A model generated the notes under the pieces. The model was not told where the DNA came from and did not search any database. It worked only from the letters and a program-made list of their open reading frames with translations. The position numbers and the translations under genes were made by a program. From Artocarpus heterophyllus (taxonomy: Eukaryota > Streptophyta > Magnoliopsida > Rosales > Moraceae): a DNA stretch of 64,000 nt. Positions 10,363-21,978 of this stretch are shown one piece after another; the first letter of the stretch is position 1, and the number at the start of each line of letters is the position of its first letter. The DNA lies in contig JAJQZP010000256.1 in the NCBI GenBank assembly GCA_025403435.1, positions 806,001-870,000 on the forward strand, read 5' to 3'.

Positions 10363-12300
10363 ATTCTAACAGTTCCTTCCCCTAAATAAGGATCCTCTTA
10401 AGGTAAGAACATCCACTAGAAACTTTGGCATTAAGGAAGTTAGAATTGGAAAAATACTTAGCTTTAAGGATTTGGCCACAAAGAGACTTCAGAAAGGAAA
10501 CCAAACACCAACCTTGTTTGGCGAAGAGAGCTTGATTAAATGCCCTCAAATCTTAGAAACCAAGGCCACTGTCCTGCTTAGATTGGCACATATTAGCCCA
10601 ACGCATCCAATGCACCTTATTTTTTGCAGGAGAATTACCCCACCAAAACCTCACACTTATTGAATGTAAATCATTGCATAATGTCGATGGAACGTGGACA
10701 CGTTCATTGTAGAAGTGGGAATGGCTTGGGCCATCGCTTTAATAAGAACCTTCTTAACTTCTACCAAGAACAATTTCCTTCGCCAAACATGGAACTTGCC
10801 CTACATTTTCTCCTCAATGCCACGAAATGTCTCTCTCTTGCTTTTCCCGACCCTTGAAGGGAGACCCAGGTACTTGTCAAAAGCTTATTCCGTATCCAAA
10901 GCGGTGCTGATTGAATCCCTTCTCTATAGCTTCATTCACACAAAGGCTATAGGTAATGGCTGGTTTCGCCATATTCACAAATTGTCCATAGGCTTTTTCA
11001 TATAGATAAAGGATATCTCCAATAGCCCGACCTGCTTGAGCTCTAGCCTTACAAGAGAAAACACTATCATTCGCGAAAAATAGGTAGCTTAACTTTGTTG
11101 CATTTCAGGAGCATGCGAGACCATGGATACTCCCATCCCTCTCCAGCTGGAAGATTTTGAAGAGAGGGCCAAAAAAAAATTTTAATTAAAGAAACGACTT
11201 TTTCTTAAGTAAAAAATACGTTTTTTTTGTATAAATAAATTGTTTCAGTTTTTTTAAAAAAATAAAAAAATGATTATAATAGGATAAAAAACTTTAACAT
11301 GGTAAAAAAAAAACTAAAATTGTTTTGACGTTTAAAAATTTTTTTTATGTGAAAAATTGACAAAAAAAAGTCATTGATCAAAAATAATTTTTCTAAAATT
11401 TCATTTTTACAAATCCCTCCTCTCAGCTCGGCTTAAAAGACATGTCAAACCCTCAGCACAAATAAAAAATAAATATGGAGAGAGAGAGAGGACACCCTTG
11501 CCAGAGACCCCACTACTGTGCAATACGACCCTTGGGAATGCCGTTAACCAAAAATGAAAAACTGGCGATGGAAACACAATCCATAATGTCGTCTGTCGTA
11601 AGCCTTACGTGGCTCGAGTTTCAAGGCCCTATGTTACTGTAAAGAACTAGACTTATAATCTTCCATAAAACTTTTAGTTACAGTAAAAGGCTGTGATTAA
11701 TTCATAACTGGTCATAATTTTTAGTATAATTTTTATTATAATTAAAATTTTTAGTTATAAGTTTTTAGTCATAAATATTTTTATGATTAAAAATTTTGTG
11801 TTACAAGTTTTAATTTTAATATAAATTAAACTAAAAATTATAATTAAATATAAAATTAATTATAAATTTTATTGTGATTAAAAATTTTATTAAAAATTAT
11901 TGGGACTAAAAGTCCTTATTTTTTTTAGTATATCCCTCCTTGCTACTAGTTTTCTTCTGCAGAGTATGCATGAGCTCATAAGCAACAATAATATTGTCAG
12001 AAAAAAGCCTTCCAGAAATAAAAGCACTTTGCATAGTTGAAATAACCTCCGGCAAAACGGTCTTCAACTGATTTGCCAAAGTCTTTGTAATAATTTTGTA
12101 AACAACATTACATAGACTAATTGGACGAAATTCCGAAACTTACTTTGGGATTTAACTTTTTGAATTAAAAAAATATGCGTATGGTTTACCTCCTGGGCCC
12201 ACTATCCACCATTGAGGAACCTCTCACAAGATCCCAATTGTGTTCATAAAAAGCTGCATAAAAGCCGTCGGGTCCGAGGGCTCGAAATATATCTCTTTTG
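10363..12300 (-). mobile_element. Degenerate LINE ORF2 remnant (RT and zf-RVT)
   Basis: Read on the minus strand from about 12,290 down, conceptual translation gives the plant LINE reverse-transcriptase order. GPDGFYAAFYEH comes first, then FRPISLCNVVYKIITKTLAN, then QSAFISGRLFSDNIIVAYE, then FSFLVNGIPKGR, and then PLSLSPYLFFICAEGL. The catalytic region reads LSYLFFANDS, in which the usual FADD is changed to FAND. After it come KYLGLPSRVGKSKRETFRGI, IKAMAQAIPT and the post-RT region GNSPAKNKVHWMRWANM. Several stop codons and small frame changes interrupt the reading, and a 270-bp element is inserted at 11149-11418. It is a dead 5'-truncated copy. Plus-strand frames at 10472-11005 are antisense to it. 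Confidence 0.88.
11149..11418. mobile_element. 270-bp non-autonomous element nested in the LINE (copy 1)
   Basis: An AT-rich insert splits the LINE frame between SRAER and ERDGSIHG. It is flanked by CCTCTCCAGCT (11138-11148) and CCTCTCAGCT (11419-11428), a 10-11 bp near-perfect target-site duplication of the size made by Mutator-like elements. It starts GGAAGATTTTGAAGAGAGGG and ends ATTTTTACAAATCCCT; the ends are only weakly inverted. Related sequence occurs twice at 31930-32203 and 32210-32487, with the shared word AAAGTCATTGATCAAAA in the first two copies. It has no coding capacity. Confidence 0.7.
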
Positions 12301-15300
12301 AAACAATATTTATTACATAAATTGGTTGCCTTCCATGTACTATCTGATAATACAAATCAAGAGAAATTTGTGGAGTCTTGTCTCTTAAGTCCTTTGTTGA
12401 ATTTTCTACTCATGGAAGGCCAGAGCTATACATCAATACTAGTACCATGATTGAGATATATTCATAGACTGGGCAAATAATTTGGCTACTAAAATTGGAA
12501 TTCAAGAAAGAGCCAAATTTCAGCTCAAAATTCGTGAATGAATCATAAAGTTTGGTCCTTAAATAGTATTTCTTGTTTGCTTGCAATGACCAATCTTTCC
12601 AATGCTTTTGTCCTTTTGTGACCACCATTTATATAACACATATATGTATATATATGTTGCATAGTTGTATGATTTTATAGGTAAGGTACATAAAATTTCT
12701 ATAATTAAAATTTGCCCTTATTTCTATAATTTATTAATTTGTAACTATGGTTAAGAAAAACCAAAACAAAACAAAACGTGTATTTTAAAAAAAACTCGTC
12801 TACACCATAAGACATGCAAATGTAGTGACAATCTAATTACCTCAGTTCAATCAAGCTTAATTAGAGACTATATTACTAATCCTTGTTTATCTATCTCCCA
12901 AAAAGTACTCGACTAATATTTAGTCATTTGAATCCACTTAGACCCGTTTGGTTCGAGTATTTGAATAGAGTATTTGAATGAAGATTTAAATTTTTGTGGA
13001 AGAAAATATTGTAAAAAAATGATTCAAATATCGAAACAAACGGGTTTCATTGATGTGTTTTTAGGACCAAGGAAACATGAAATAATTTGAACAAAAAATC
13101 ATAAATGGAACGTGGGATTGTTTTTTTTTTTTTTTTTTTTGACTATAGAGAAAAGCATTTATCTCTATAATACTCTTGTCTAGGTCTCCCTACATGCGCA
13201 TGTGTAAGCACATGTCTCTTTTGAAAAAAGCCTAAAAACCTGATATTGACACTTAAACATCCACTTTTTGTGTTGAAACAGATTGATTTTGATTGGACAC
13301 ATTGTAGTTTAGTGTGAGTGGCATGCTATAATATTCGTTTCAATTAAGATTGTTGTGGGAAAAGATACCGAAATAATTTAGTTAATAAAGCTTCTTGGTG
13401 TTGCATATAGAAGAAAAGTTTCTTCAAAATTAAGTTACATCTCTATCAGGATTACGCATGGTCTATATATAAGATGAAAGTAACATTCCATGGCCACGAA
13501 TCAAGAAGGCAAAAAGTTGAATTAAAAAAAAAAAAAAAAAGTGCCCCTTAATAGTGAAGTAATGTGTGGTTGGAAGAGAAAGATCAAGGACATCCCAGAA
13601 AAATGTTGGTAATTACGAAAAAGATTGCAATTGATGTATGACTAAGTATATAAATTAATGCGCTCATATTTTTTGATCTTTTCTTATAATATTTTTTAGA
13701 CACGTATAATTTAGTATTAATTTCACACATGACTTCATCACAATATTTGAAATTTGAACTTCGGCCTCAATTTTCAAGTTTCAAAAAATAAAAAAATAAA
13801 AACCTTTAGAATGCCCTGTTACATATGCTCTAATAAGATTGAATTCTTGATTTATTAAAAGGAAGATTGATTGAATTAAATGAGAATGAATTTTTAGCTT
13901 GAACGAAGCTTTATTGTGATTAGTGCTCACTAGTTCCATATTACATGGGATTTTGGTTAAAGGATTGTGGTGTATTCCATCACTTAAACAACTATCCTTT
14001 GGAAGCCATAGTTGGGGACCATATAAGGGAAAAGATAAAGGAACACCAATGAAAAAGAAAGAAAGAAAGAAAGAAAAAAACAAAAACAAAAAAGGAGACA
14101 TTCATGTACGGGAAATGTAGAGCAAACAGATTAGCTTAAAAGTACCCCGCTAATGGGCTTTTGGGGCCCCTTGTCCTTAAAAGTTTTTCAAAGACATGAT
14201 AGGCTGATTAGCGTAATCGAGTTTCTTTAGGATGACTGGAGAGGGATTAACACAAAAATAATAATCAATACTAGGGCCATTCAAAGAAAAGAAGAAAAAA
14301 AAAAAAAAAACTCTCATTTGATTCATTTTTGTCTCATAAAAAAACCCAAAAAAAAAAAAGAAGACAGCCAATAAAGATATTTTGAAAATTTTTTTCAAAA
14401 ATCCCATCGTTTGACGAGAGAAACTTTGCTAAAATAGTTTGGCTCTTATTGAGCATTATAAGCCTCACTACTTTAAGGACTATGGTTTAAATTGTGGAAG
14501 AAATCATTGTGGTCTTCCTTGACAAGATAGATAAGAAATTCTACTTAAGTTTGCAAATTTAATATATATGCCCCTATATTAAGGTTAGTAGCTTGAGAGA
14601 ATTTCCAACACCGTGGGGTTGTTTTAGCTTCTATTTCATAAAGTTAGATATAAAGGAGGATTCTTGTGCTAGTCGCTTCAAAGAAATAAAATATGCTTTT
14701 TTTGCATACATTAAAGGCGCATGATGTTCTTATTTTGGACTGCCACCTCTAGTTACTTAAGTCCCACTATGTGCTGGACTCGTAAATTCTTAGAGTTGGT
14801 TAGAAATCAGTTAGAACTTGAAGTTGAAACCTAAAAACTGTAACAAACTAATATAACATGTGAGAGTTGTAGCAAATTGAGTTTTTTTTAAATGGCTTCC
14901 TAAATGAATGGTTAGGCTTTTATGTGTTTTTTTTTTTTTTTAATTAAAACGGAGATGGTATTGTGGCCAGCCTTCCGACATTTCAAGCTGGGAATTTCTG
15001 AGATGAAAGCCAAAAAAAAATAATAATAATAAGAGATAATGCTTTTGATTTTACAGTCAGGGTATGTTTATCTGCAATATCAGCTCTGACTATCATATCC
15101 AACCTCCCATTAAAGGTTATAAATCGTAATACAAGTGTTAACTCCAAACGAAAAAGTACTATTATTTACTGGTTAGTTTTTAGGGTCTTCCTCCCATATA
15201 TACCTCACAGACAGAGCTACAAATAGAGCTCTGCATCTAATTAAAAATTTTAAATCACTTTTTTCTATAAATTTAAAGGTTAACCTTTTATCAAGTTCAC

Positions 15301-17103
15301 TTATTTAAATTGTGTTAATTTAAACAAAAAATTTGAATTGTGTAGCGTAAATAATAATTTGAACTAACATTTAGATGTACAATTAAAGTGTTAATTTGAA
15401 CAATATATCCAGTCCGAATTTATGCTTGACTGAGTATTGATATCTCTAGTTTAAAACGTAAAAAAATTATTTAATTAAAAAATAAACATAAAATATGTAA
15501 AAAAAATTATTTAATTAAAAATAACATGAGAGAATAGAGTTAAATTATAAATACAATTATATAGGAGTAAAATTAATGTTCAATGTTGGTTTGAATATTA
15601 AAACAGAGGAAATTTAAATTTTAAGTTGAAGAATTCAGTCGAGTTTAAATTATCTATAGTTTAAATTAAATGTTTTACAAACACCAATTTAAATTATAAA
15701 GTCTATTAAAATTGAACCAAACTCAATTAAACTAATAAAACAAACACGTTTTAAAAAATATTTATCGGTAAATTACTTTTTCTATCGTGACCGTAAAAAT
15801 TGTCATTAATTTTTACTAGATAACATGACCTATTTTCGGGTCAAACTCCAGAGGTGTCAATTAATATTTGTTGCCAGGGAGGTCCCTGGTCTAGTAGATA
15901 AGAAAATGGGACCTTGGGTAGGTGGTGCAATTTTTGTGGGCCAAGCTTTAATTTATTGGACTAGGCTAGTTCGGTTAGGAGAAAGTAGAGTATTTATTGG
16001 AACCGTCACCTTTATGACCTACAAGCTCCATGGTTAAAACGAATTTGTAAGGAAAATTTTTAGAAGTTAAAAAGTAAAGATCTTTTTCTCCTAAAGTGCA
16101 GTAAGAAAAATGAATTTATTTGATCCAAAAGCATTGAATTAGTAAGTGCATATCTAAATTTATTTTCTTTGATTGAAAAAAAGAGTAAGAAATTAAATAG
16201 TTATTGCTTTAGCAAGGGACACTATTGGTATGGCTGATTTCTGACATTTCTTTAACAAAGATAACAACATCATTTTTGTGGAAGCATATTACAATCATAA
16301 ATTAAATCTTATCAAAATACCAACGTCAATATAACAAATAAATCGGGTCTAGAATTAAATGGTATACAATTTTTTTTTTTTTTGAAATTTTGTAAAATTT
16401 TAAGTATTATAAAATTCCCGGTCTACATATTTTATAAAGAAAAATAGAAAAATTGAGAATCTTACACATAGTCAAGCATACATAGCTTTCCTATTTTAGA
16501 TGGAGTGTGATGGAATAAAGAAACACATCTTGTCAATTAAGAAGTGATTTAAATTGTGTTGAGCAAAGAGACACTAAATTGGCTGGCACATTAGGGCCTC
16601 TCCTTCCTTCTCCTCCTGCCTATATAAATAAAACAGAACATCATGTTAAACCATGATTAGTCCACGTGGAGCATTTAAATTGGACATCAATCGTCAAACG
16701 GTTATTCCAACAATTAACCGTTCGGCAACGTTTTTTTTTTTAAAACCATGTGATGGTCACGGTTTAAATCAAACAGAAAAAAAAGAAAAAAGAAAGAGGA
16801 AAAAACTTCTTCATTAGATGGGTATTTAATGTAATTTTGACAAAGATATAACATTCACAGAGCACCGACTCACTCCTCATTCCTCCACAATGGAATTAGT
16901 AACATTGGGGTGCATGTGAATTTTATCTTTCTTTCTTCCTCCAGTTTTTGCACTCCACACAAGCTTCTAAGTCTCCATAGACCAAGTAAAAGGGCCTACA
17001 TAAAAAAGAAAAAAAAAAAAGTCATAAAACAAAGAAAAGTAAAGGTTTACACAACAAAAGCAAAGGAAAAGCATATATCATATACAAAGTAAGAAAGAAA
17101 GGT
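12301..17103. other. Long intergenic region before the BLT-like gene
   Basis: I see no gene in this 4.8 kb. It holds many homopolymer runs, for example T near 13122-13140, A near 13523, and A near 14297 and 14350. It also holds a foldback MITE at 12942-13045 and AT-rich unique sequence. Frames such as 13781-14101 and 15825-16037 are low-complexity or lack any known domain. The last 200 bases (CT-rich, then GAAAGAAAGG just before the ATG) probably include the leader of the gene at 17104. Confidence 0.6.
12942..13045. repeat. Foldback MITE (TTTGGTTCGA family)
   Basis: The left end ACCCGTTTGGTTCGAGTATT is mirrored at the right end by TCGAAACAAACGGGT, giving terminal inverted repeats around a roughly 100-bp AT-rich body with GTATTTGAATGAAGATTTAA. 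The same body occurs at 54.8-55.1 kb upstream of the glutaredoxin-like gene. It looks like a small hAT-type MITE. I could not find a convincing target-site duplication. Confidence 0.65.
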
Positions 17104-18321
17104 ATGGAAGAGAAGAAGAGGATGATGATGATGGCTCTCAATAGCCCTGAAAGCCCCAGAAATGAGTCCTCCTCTGGTGAGCCCATCACCACCGCCACTT
17201 GCCCAACCTGGAAACTTTATGAAAACCCATTTTATAATCCTCACCATCAACCCCATCACAATCATAATAGCCAGCGTCAAAATCTGACGGTTCAGAACTA
17301 CTGCATCCACCAGAAGAACGATGCTAGTAACATTAACCATCAGTGCCTTCACCTCCCTCCCTCGGCTCGCAAGCTCGCGGCATCTTTCTGGGACCTGACC
17401 TTCTTCAGGCCTGTGATGGAGTCCGAGCTCGACGTGGCTCGAGCCCAGATCATGGAGCTCAAGACGGAGCTCGAATACGAGCGAAAGGCGCGTAAGAAGA
17501 TGGAGTCTATGAACAAAAGGCTGGCGAAGGAGGCGGCGGAGGAGAGAAGAGGAAGAGAGACCATGGAGAAAATGTGCGAAGAATTGGCCAGAGAGATTTC
17601 TTCCGACAAGGCGGAGATCAGCGCGATGAAGAGGGAGATCGAGGAGGAGAGAAAGATGATGAGGATGTCCGAGGTTTTGAGGGAGGAGAGAGTTCAGATG
17701 AAGCTCGCCGAGGCGAAGATTGTTCTAGAAGAAAAGCTCCTGGAATTGGAATGTTCTAAAAGGATCATAGCAGAAAGCACTAGTACCAGTACTAGTCCAA
17801 GTGCTACCACTTCTAGCACTTCAGTGGCGTTGAAAAGCAAGGAAAATGCGGCTTCAAGAGTGGTTGCTAGTTTCTCGGGAAAATTCAGACAGTTTGTGCT
17901 GGGAGAGAAGTGGGTTTCCAATGATGAGAACAACAATCGTGTAGATTCAATGGAATCCACAAGGTCAGGATTTAGTTTTAATCATGATCATGATCATAAT
18001 CACATTAAGCAGTCTTCATCAGCCTGCAGTGAAGTAGATCATAGTACTGATCAGTCAGTTTTGAGTGAGAACAGACTTGATAATTGTAATGATAAGTCAG
18101 CACTGCCCATTTTCCAGAGAAAAGCTGTATTGCCAGAAACTGAGAATCCTCACATAAAGAGAGGGATCAAAGGGTTTGTGGAATTCCCAAGAGTAGTTAG
18201 GGCTGTTGGGTCCAAAAACAGGCAATATTGGGGTGCCAAGTTGGAGTGTCAAAAGGCTCAGCTAAAACTTCTTCTCAAACAGAAGAGTCCAATCAGATCT
18301 AATAGTCTCATTACAAGTTGA
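17104..18321 (+). CDS. BRANCHLESS TRICHOME-like coiled-coil protein
   Basis: This is a single-exon 405-residue protein. Near the N-terminus it has CPTWKLYENPFYNP (about residues 33-46), then a His/Asn-rich stretch, then LPPSARKLAASFWDL (about 84-98). These two motifs mark the plant BLT / At5g41620-like family. A long highly charged region at about 105-230 (ARAQIMELKTELEYERKARK onward) should form a coiled coil. A serine/threonine-rich linker follows. The C-terminal box, with IKRGIKGFVEFPR and WGAKLECQKAQLKLLLKQKS, is also typical. In Arabidopsis BLT controls trichome branching through cytoskeletal and growth-polarity factors. The function here is inferred from the family only. The ATG at 17104 is the first in frame and follows a purine-rich leader. 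Confidence 0.72.
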   Translation: MEEKKRMMMMALNSPESPRNESSSGEPITTATCPTWKLYENPFYNPHHQPHHNHNSQRQNLTVQNYCIHQKNDASNINHQCLHLPPSARKLAASFWDLTFFRPVMESELDVARAQIMELKTELEYERKARKKMESMNKRLAKEAAEERRGRETMEKMCEELAREISSDKAEISAMKREIEEERKMMRMSEVLREERVQMKLAEAKIVLEEKLLELECSKRIIAESTSTSTSPSATTSSTSVALKSKENAASRVVASFSGKFRQFVLGEKWVSNDENNNRVDSMESTRSGFSFNHDHDHNHIKQSSSACSEVDHSTDQSVLSENRLDNCNDKSALPIFQRKAVLPETENPHIKRGIKGFVEFPRVVRAVGSKNRQYWGAKLECQKAQLKLLLKQKSPIRSNSLITS

Positions 18322-21300
18322 AAGATATGTTGATCAATGCATACTCTGTATAAGGCTTGATTAATTTTTATTTTGTTCTTTCTTTCTCTGTAACCTCCTC
18401 TCTTTTTTTTTTTTTTTTGCCTAATAATATTTTTTGGGAGTTTTAAATTTTCTTAAGCAGGGTAACTATAGTAGTGTCCTGAAAAATCTGCATCATGTTG
18501 TTCTTGAGAAACCATAGGAATGGAGTAAATATGATTGAAGTTTGTAATTTTTATTTTTTTGGAGGATTTGTTATGATGTATAAAGGTTTTGATGTTTTTT
18601 GAGTAATACATTAATAATTTCTGAATTCTGAAGATTGTGTTTGCTGTAGATCTGGGCAAAAAGTTTACCTAAATTCTATTGAAAGTTCAAGTTTTGTATT
18701 CTAAAGCCACCTGCACATGCACATATACTTGATTATTTTGTCTTCCATGTGAATGTGTGAATCTTGACTTCTAAACAAAATCTAAGGAAACTTGAGATCC
18801 ACAGCATGAAGATTTTAGGCGTAGTTAAATTCAGTCGTACTATGCTATATCTTTGGACTATTGAAATTTATAAAAATGGGAAACTTTCTTTTAGAAACCA
18901 TCATCATTTTCAACCGGTGGAAACTGTTATTTTAGTTCTTAATTAATGTTTAAACACTTTACAATGTACAATACATAATTATTTTTAATCACAAATTATA
19001 TCTTTAAAAAGTTAATCTAACGGTTAAAACAATAATTCTTACCGCTAGAGATAAAAGAGAAGGATAGTTTTTGCAGTAAAAATTCCTTAAATTTTAATGG
19101 TTAAAAATTGTCTGTATACTATAACAAATCGTATAGTAGTTCTACTCAAAATAAAGTTGCAATATTAAAATTTTGGCCAATACAAAGCCTCTAAAAAAAC
19201 AATTAAAACTATCAGTTAAAACCAATAATATAAGTTGAAATCATAATTTATAGTTTAACCATTGTTTGACAAGTATATAAAAATGTTGATTTGAGCCAAA
19301 ACTAGTAAAAACTATTATTTGAAATTTGAACAAAAAATAAGTTCGATCTTGGTATGTTTAAATAAAAAATATATATTTAAAGTAAAAATATTAATTAAAA
19401 CTAAAACCATCAGTTTTAACTAATTAAAATTAATAATAATTGTAACTAATAATAGACAAAACAAAAATTTAAGTTTCAAACTTAAAACATACACTTTTAA
19501 GTCTAAAGAGAAACAAAGTAAATTAATAATAAAAAAAATATTAATTACCCCCACACAAATAGCCATAGAAGGGTAAAACAAAAATAAATAGTTGGCTCTT
19601 TTCCCAAAAGTCACGACTCATGACCATGCTGTCATAAACATAAAAGCAAGGCTGGTCTCAACCGTTAGCGTGTTGTTTTCTCTTAAACGGTCCACAGAAC
19701 GGTCCACATTTTACCCAATTTTGTATGTGTCTACAATCTACAACATGATCTATGACCCCATAGGCTATTGCCATAAGAACACCCTGCATGTACTTTGTTT
19801 TAGTCATATAAATAGCCACAATGATTCCTGAGATGTTCCTTGAGCTTGAAGCCCTGCAAAAATTCTGTGAAAAAACAAAAATCTTAGTGGGATTTACTAA
19901 CTTGGGGTTGGTAAATAATTTGTCTATCTGTTTGAGAATATCAGAGATAAGGTCCCAAGAACTGTCTATTTTGTTAGTGACTTTCTCTCATCATATGTAT
20001 TTCCATTCTGCAGAAAATTATTTAGCCATTCATGCTAAAATCATTGTATGGACATTCCTTGTCATCACAATCAAAGGGGTTTTCTTTGTAGCTCTAAATT
20101 CTCATTTTACTTGTGTGTTTAGGAACAAGGTTTTAACTGTTACAGTATAAAGTTCTCACGTACTATAATATAAAGTAAATATATGTTATAGTGTAAAACT
20201 CTTACATGCTTTATTGTTTATATTTCAACTTTAAGTTCTAACTTAGATTCACAAACACTCTTCAAACACTTCAATGATGTTTGTCGACCGTTTAAAACCA
20301 ATTTTTTACCCTTTTTTATAATATTTAAATTATTATAATATTTTCGGTTTGAACTTTTAATTCAAACGTGTTTACTTAGGTATATGATTTTGTTCTATTT
20401 ATTCTAAACCATTAACCGTGGTTATACTTGCATAACACTCTTGGGAATTATAAAGTATATAGACGGTACTACAGTCTCATGATCTCATGATTATTAGACT
20501 TTGTAAATAAGGAGCAAATACCATGAACTTGTAACAAAAGATGCAATTCCAATCATTCCCGGAGAGGGTTTTGGTACCATGACAACCTGGCTTTCTATGC
20601 GCTTAATTTTTGGGGTCAACATTTTACACCGGCAAGGGCCCATCAGAAATCATAGTTAAGTATATAGTTTTCATGGTACAATTTTCTTCTCTGCTTTTCA
20701 TTAAAAAAAAAAAAAAATTCTTGCTTTTGCTACTCTAGAGAAATTTAAATCCAGAACTTTAATATCAAGACTGGTATAAAATTATCACTAGACTAATCAA
20801 GTGTTTGGAGAATTATATTACACCAATTGATTTAAACTCAACAATATAAAGCTTTCTCTTGTTACAATGTAAAGTAAGTTACAATATAACATTTTTTATT
20901 GTTATAATGTTCTGAACCAATTGGTTCAAACCAAAGTTTTCAAACACTCTACAAGTCTACAATTAGACTTTTCTTTAGCATTTCCTTATCTCCACATCAT
21001 AAATTAAGGACAAGTTTAAGTGTATCTAGTGTCAAATTTGACCTACAAATTGTAACTATTAATTCATAGTTCTTTATGACTTGATGATTTCTAAATTCTT
21101 TTCAAATATACAAATATTTGACGTCAGAAACTCAATTACTATTACTTTAATTACAGCATACAATGACCCTCTTCTTTTCAATTGAACATATTGCCAAAAA
21201 AAAAAAGGTTCGTTACTCAATTATGGACTGAGAATGAAAATTCCCCATATCCAAAAGGCGCAAGGAATTAAAACGAAAGCTACAGAAGAGAATTAAGCAA

Positions 21301-21963
21301 AAGGGGATACATGACAGAAAGCATAGCTGTAAAGGGGTCATAAGCAGCCTCATATCCATGCCACCAGCTATCTTTGCCCCTTTTTGTTATATATGTAGTT
21401 GTCAACATCTGTACCGAAATGAATAGCAATTTTATTGTTTTCTCTTTTTTTTTCTCTTTTTTTTTTTAGAAGTTGGATGTGTATAAACGAACCAGACATG
21501 GAGTGCAAGTAAAACTACAAGTCCTTTATGGTACTAGAGCTACTATTTGAGGTTGAGGTTTCATCTACTGGCTAATCTCATTCAACACACCATCAATAAG
21601 AATCTCTCCCACTTTTTTTTGCCCTTTTCATGAGAACCCACATCACAAAAGAAAAGAAATTATTCTCTTTTGGTTGTTGTGTAATCAGAAAAATTAATCT
21701 TAATTCATGTTAAATACATTAGCCCTGCTATTTTTCCAAGTGCTCTGACAAAACTAATTACAGTTTTCTTTTAATATTTTTTTCCGATATGATCTTATAC
21801 GGGTAGTATATATCTGTGACAATTTAGATAATGTATGCAAAATGAACAGTTTTTAACATAGATCTAATGGCTAAAAAATAGAGCCTTATAAATAGTCTAT
21901 TTTCTGACGTCATGCTAAAGAAAGTTTTTTCTCTCAATTTCTCTCTCTCTAAACTTGGTTTTT
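18322..21963. other. Intergenic region with foldback repeats
   Basis: The first 150 bases, which contain a long T run, are probably 3' UTR. The rest is AT-rich without a supportable gene. Two stretches (about 20100-20275 and 20800-20954) belong to the GTGTTTG-type foldback repeat family. Confidence 0.6.
20800..20954. repeat. Foldback MITE (GTGTTTG family)
   Basis: The left end AGTGTTTGGAGAATTATA is mirrored by TTTTCAAACACTC at the right end. The body carries repeated words such as AATATAAAGCTTTCTC and TTACAATGTAAAGT, which recur in the same family at 39.5, 47.6, 52.0 and 58.9 kb and around the LTR element insertion site. It is non-coding. Confidence 0.55.
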
Positions 21964-21978
21964 GTTTGGCACTCATAA
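21964..21978. repeat. Left part of a MITE split by the LTR element, ending in TSD CATAA
   Basis: GTTTGGCACT plus CATAA is the left terminus of a GTGTTTG-family foldback repeat. Its other part starts at 30164. Joining the two at CATAA restores a repeat of about 150 bp whose right end, GTGCCAAGCAAG at 30293-30304, mirrors the left. The LTR element therefore landed inside an older MITE. Confidence 0.6.

Noticed and set aside
10472..11005. Plus-strand ORFs at 10472-10663, 10624-10857 and 10694-11005
   Set aside because: The minus strand of the same region encodes LINE reverse transcriptase, so these are antisense shadows.
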